Assembly: GCA_001953115.1 (NCBI GenBank)
Contig: LSSL01000576.1
Span: 5,136-28,465 of the forward strand
From: Smittium mucronatum
Taxonomy: Eukaryota; Kickxellomycota; Harpellomycetes; Harpellales; Legeriomycetaceae
Direction: 5' to 3'
DNA length: 23,330 nt
The position numbers were made by a program, and so were the translations under genes. Numbering within the stretch: the stretch's first letter is position 1; each line of letters opens with the position of its first letter. Below the pieces are notes generated by a model, which saw only the letters and a program-made list of their open reading frames with translations, had not been told where the DNA came from and searched no databases. Positions 19,237 to 23,330 of the stretch are shown in pieces.

Positions 19237-21038
19237 ATTTCACAAAAATAAAAGTAAGTTAAATTGTAACAAAAACTTGAAATTTTGGGGCTAGCCAAGG
19301 TTAGTAATGGTTTTAGAAGCTTAAATAGGTTAAAAAAAAATAAATGATGCATTAAATCAATGAAATTTGTTTTTTAGCTAAATTACTCTTTCTTTTTTTA
19401 AATATTGATAATATTTCTTATATTTTCCAATTATGATATTAAGTTAATTTGCTTTAGCTATTTTTCAAATTACCATTTTCAATATTATTTATTGAGTTTT
19501 ATTGTATAAAAATAATGTTTTAATATTTCCGTTGAATAGGGTACACTATAAAATCTCCTCTTTATCAATATTCTCCTATTTTAATAAGTTTCTAACATAA
19601 ATATCGCTTATAATTGGAATTTTTTTTAATTTCAAGAATTTTTATATATCTTAACACTTATAAGTCGAAAATTTATTTTGCTGTACCAAAAAGGCTTGTA
19701 AACAATGTTAGGTGTCATATTGAAATAAATTATTTTGCCAATCACCTCTTCAAAACATTTTTATAGATTAATTTTTGTAAAATTGTAAAACTCTGAGTTT
19801 TTAAATTGTTTCTAGTTCATAGAAATGGAATTAAACATAGTTTAAAAATAACTCTTCGTTTGTATAAATGAAAATACTGTTTATAGGTAATTTTTTATAA
19901 ATTCATAATATCTCTTTTATCCCCGTATTGATAGAAGAATTTTTTAAGTTATATTCATATTACGTTTTTATGAATTTTTTCGCAATTATTTGTTAAATGT
20001 CAAAATATAATATAAAGTAGTTTTCCAAGAATTATTACAGGATTTTTTATTAATTTAATTGATATTTATCAGGTCACAATAAATTTATTATAACGATAAT
20101 TTTCTGATAGAAATAAATAACATTTATATTAAAATTTAATTAAATGGAATTGAACTTAATAGTATTATTATTAAGATTGCCATTCATAAATTTGGATAAG
20201 AATTTTAATTTAAATATTGCATCTTAACCAACTGAACTCTATTAGCTCCTGAGAAAATGTGGTATTTTAGACCCTTCCTACAACCCTTTTTATTCGTTTT
20301 TTGAAGTATAGGTGTAATTTTTAAATAAAATATCTGTGTGAAAAAAAATATGGACATGTTAAACTTTGTTTGGAATTAAGCTAATAATGTGTATATGATA
20401 GGAATATTAATTTTTATTGGTTATATTATATTTATCTTTTTATATCATGCTAGAGCATTAATTTATAAAAAGTTAGATGATAAAAACCGAAAATTTTTAG
20501 CTTATTAATACAAAATTAAGTATTTTGACTCAAAGTTAATAAATCGACACAAAATTAAAATTTTTGATAAAATTAATCATTTTTTTATATGATCGGGAAT
20601 TTAAAATTTTTTTCTCACGATTGAAAATGAAAAAAATATATTGGTTCTTAAAGAAAATGAAATGATTCGAATCAAAATTAAGATTAAATTAAAGTAAAAC
20701 TTGAATCTTTCTTGGAAACGAATCAGAAAATAATCAAAATTTGTCCAATAGATCGAAACACTGCTTTTTTTTCTACATAAATATCCAGTTTTGTTTCGAA
20801 AATTTCAAGTATTTTTTAATTTTTTAGTTGATTATGATATTTGTATACAGATGATTATGTTTGTATTATTTATATTATATTTTTTATCAGAATAATTTTA
20901 ACAGTTTATAAATTCTTGCAAGACAGGATTCTATTAATTCTGGCATCTCTTCTCATTATACATTTATCATGAGATATAATGATCATTTATATGTTATTAA
21001 TTTATTTAGTATTTAGCTAGTGATGTTTGTGTGAATAG
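19237..21038. other. AT-rich stretch, nothing recognised
   Basis: No coding or RNA signal on either strand. Positions that would correspond to the integrase and RT relics if this were a second copy of the A-side interior show no similar peptides. Confidence 0.45.
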
Positions 21039-21338
21039 ATAATTAACAACTGCAAGGACTCTTTTTGGTATTTTATAAACCATTATTCAGTGCTTAAAAG
21101 CCGATCAATTCAAAAAATCCGTAATGAACCAATAGATTCTGTAAACAGATTGAATATTTCATCCAATGAAGAAAGCCTCAAATAAGCATAACCGACTTTT
21201 AGAAAATAGAAAATGGTATAAATAAGGAAGATTAGCTATTTTGGAATGGATAGGATTTTCAACTTGACTCATTCTCTATATTTTGTATTTTTGGCTAGTA
21301 TATCCGTTTACCTTTTATTGCTAATATTTTCCAATTAA
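21039..21338 (+). pseudogene. Unidentified broken coding fragment
   Basis: One plus-strand frame of about 100 codons is open at both ends but has several stops clustered at about 21183-21225. The first part has a non-AT-driven residue mix: NNCKDSFWYFINHYSVLKSR, then IRNEPIDSVNRLNISSNEES. The second part ends in a strongly hydrophobic run (SLYFVFLASISVYLLLLIF) that could be a membrane helix. No family recognised and no ATG at the start. It may be a decayed membrane-protein gene or coincidence. Confidence 0.2.
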
Positions 21339-22439
21339 ACTTGATCCTTACACAATCAAATTTGAATATTGTTGATATCTTATATTTTATAGTAAAAAAA
21401 AAAGATTTTTTTATATAATTTTTTTGACCAGTTTATTTTCTATAATGGAGAATTTTCCTCCCTTAAAATTTAAATTTAAATCTAGAAAAGTATTCTTTTA
21501 GTATTAAAACGTATGAACTCAATAATAATATCTCATATAAATGGTAATAAAAAATTTTAAAGTAGAAATAAACATTCAAAATCCTGATCATTATACCCAA
21601 TTCATATTAAAAGAGATAAATTTTTTCAAAATAAGATAAGTTTGTATTATTCGGCATTTTAAATCAAAAAAAAAAAATTTAAAAAAAAATTTCAAATCAT
21701 AAAATTGATTATTTACTTTTTTGATATTTTTTTTGATAATATTGGAAAATTTTTAGAGTTGAATTTTCAATAAACAAAATTAAAAACCATTAATATGCTT
21801 ACTTGCTTTATTTAAGTAAAAATTGTGATAAGTATTCCCTTAGACATCATTTCACTTAATAAAATTGTGTACTGAGTTTTATTACCCTACATCCGTTATA
21901 TATTTTGGATGTATATCTTTCATAAATTTATTTCATCCAATGAGTCAATAGAATTCAAAAATATATAATTTTTGATGCCTATTAAAATAAAAAAATTGAA
22001 AATGTATCAATTTTACCCCCAATTAAATAATTATAGCCCATAAAGAATTTATTTAGTTTCTTGTTTCTTAAGTAAATATTTGTGATACAAACAAATAATT
22101 TTTAGAAAAAGCTCTAAATTCGAAAAAAACACTAGTTTTATTAATTTTTATGATTTTTTAGATATTTAGTAAGATTTTTTTATAGTAATTGATAAAAAAC
22201 ACTCTAAATTTTCATTAGAACTATACACTGATAGCTAAATTTACCTTTTCATATCAAAAAGTTATTTAATCAAGCTAATAATAATTGCATAATGTACACA
22301 GTATTATATAGAGCATTTTTTATATATATAGTCTTTTTTAATTACAAAAAAAAAAATTGTGCTTTTATTTTTTATTTTTATGATAAGTTAATTTTAAATT
22401 CAACAAAAAGTTAAAATAAATAAGTGAAAATTATCAAAA
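21339..22439. other. AT-rich stretch, nothing recognised
   Basis: Long A/T homopolymers, no gene or RNA seen. Composition changes sharply at about 22455, where the retrotransposon-derived segment begins. Confidence 0.45.
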
Positions 22440-22779
22440 AAAAATTTTCATAAAGCTCCCCTATGCCGCACCCCAGCCCCATACCTCGATAACTTTATTT
22501 CGAAAAGGGTAATTAATCATTTAAACTCTGGAGCTTAAGTGTTCTGGGCACGCACCTGCCAATTAGAAATAAGGCTGTTTCAATCATAAATTGAAAATCG
22601 GCAGTGTCAGCTTGTAGCTGACTTAAAGATTGTTTAGACCCCCTCACCCAAGGAGTTTTCTAACTATCACCAACTGGGTTTCATTGAAATTCGAAAGTTA
22701 GTTATTTATGTCAGTGCAGTTCGGTGCAGGTATGAACCGGTAATCGTCTCATTTCGCTGTTTGCCTCATCTAGAGAAAT
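22440..22779 (-). mobile_element. Probable 3' untranslated part of the non-LTR-like element
   Basis: Relatively GC-rich, non-coding sequence continuous with the interrupted frame to its right; composition falls abruptly to AT-rich at about 22455. On the minus strand it ends in GGGGTGCGGCATAGGGGAGC and then T/A-rich sequence, with no clear poly(A) tail. A possible stem is formed by CAGCTTGTAGCTG at 22609-22621. The boundary and assignment are inferred from composition only. Confidence 0.35.
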
Positions 22780-23330
22780 TTAATAAGTGTTATTCGACGA
22801 CTTCAGGCACATCGATTTTGCTGAAGAAACAATTTTATTATTTACTCATCTAAAAATTTCATATTTGATAGTCTCTGGACGGTCCGGAAGGTCCATTCGC
22901 ATTTTCCAGATGTCCTAGAGGCCAATTTTTAGGTCAGGGTACAGCAGAAGAAGATTCATCCAGTTTCCTTTTCCGCCTATTTTTCGGTCCACCGTCCACT
23001 GGTGGATTTTAAAACGGAATTTTTTATTTTTGCTGTCGACTATGGTGATGGTTGTATCACCTTTTGAATTTCAAACACTAAATTTTTTTATCCATCTTGC
23101 ACTGCCGGTCACCCAGGTGGCCATTCTGTCCCTGATGGGCGACACAATGAGGTCGGCTATCCAAGCTTTTAATATAGGCCATTTTTTATATGCTCGCTCT
23201 CGAGCAGTGCTAGTTTTTAAGAATACAGGTTTTATCCCCAGCTCAGCTTGGATCCGTTCCATGGCTGCAGATTTACCCACATTGACTACCAGTCTGACCG
23301 CTTTGTCGATTTCGGCTTGGATCGGACTGA
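22780..23330 (-). pseudogene. Non-LTR retrotransposon-like pol C-terminal part (partial, interrupted)
   Basis: A minus-strand frame enters from the right edge of the window with no start seen. It reads IQAEIDKAVRLVVNVGKSAA, ERIQAELGIKP, then ARERAYKKWPILKAWIADLI and MATWVTGSARWIKKF. This resembles the region after the RT catalytic core of non-LTR (LINE/R-type) elements, where a conserved LGI...R...R-A-x-x-K-W pattern and Trp-rich segments occur. A TGA at 23071-23073 interrupts it, but the same frame stays protein-like beyond (KFRFKIHQWTVDRKIGGKGN, NLLLLYPDLKIGL). A TAG at 22915-22917 follows, then IWKMRMDLPDRPETIKYEIF, TGA 22846-22848 and TAA 22780-22782. GC is far higher than the surrounding DNA, a sign of more recent arrival. 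Several in-frame stops mean a dead copy under the standard code. Clade not assignable from here. Confidence 0.5.

Noticed and set aside
1..23330. CRISPR array, tRNA or rRNA genes, bacterial operons
   Set aside because: No regularly spaced direct repeats, no B-box-like GGTTCGAATCC with cloverleaf context, no rRNA core motifs, and no runs of adjacent genes with ribosome-binding sites.

Overview
This window looks like an AT-rich eukaryotic intergenic or repeat-rich region with no intact protein gene that I can defend. By eye it is about three quarters A+T with long A/T runs. What coding signal exists is broken: degraded retrotransposon polymerase pieces and a few short, frameshifted fragments that resemble eukaryotic proteins (a histone H3-like helix, a cullin-like N-terminal stretch). 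There is no operon structure, Shine-Dalgarno pattern, tRNA or rRNA. A compact but transposon-laden AT-rich eukaryote (for example a large-genome microsporidian, or an AT-rich invertebrate or protist) would fit. The lineage is inference only.

Layout. (1) 1-6621: two copies (A 1-604, B 5997-6621) of a ~620-bp, relatively GC-rich repeat in inverted orientation enclose about 5.4 kb. On the minus strand this interval carries a decayed Ty3/gypsy-type pol in the expected order: retropepsin-like (3941-4162), reverse transcriptase (3396-3812 and 3049-3462), then integrase core (2129-2355). (2) 6622-11423: AT-rich DNA with only scraps of open frame. (3) 11424-16357: a large, nearly perfect palindrome, with two 1388-bp arms differing at only three positions I could find, around a 2158-bp unique spacer. 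The spacer holds degraded coding fragments on both strands. (4) 16358-18395: AT-rich DNA with a short histone-H3-like relic near 17.8 kb. (5) 18396-19020: a third repeat copy, C, in the same orientation as A. (6) 19021-22440: AT-rich DNA with a 74-codon open frame beside C and an unidentified broken frame near 21.1 kb. (7) 22440-23330: the 3' end of a non-LTR retrotransposon-like coding region on the minus strand, interrupted by in-frame stops and cut by the window edge.

The most unusual points are the gypsy-like pol relic lying between inverted rather than direct long repeats, and the almost identical palindrome arms set among much older, decayed repeats. The genes do not appear to work together; this reads as a graveyard of mobile elements and gene fragments with one recent structural duplication.
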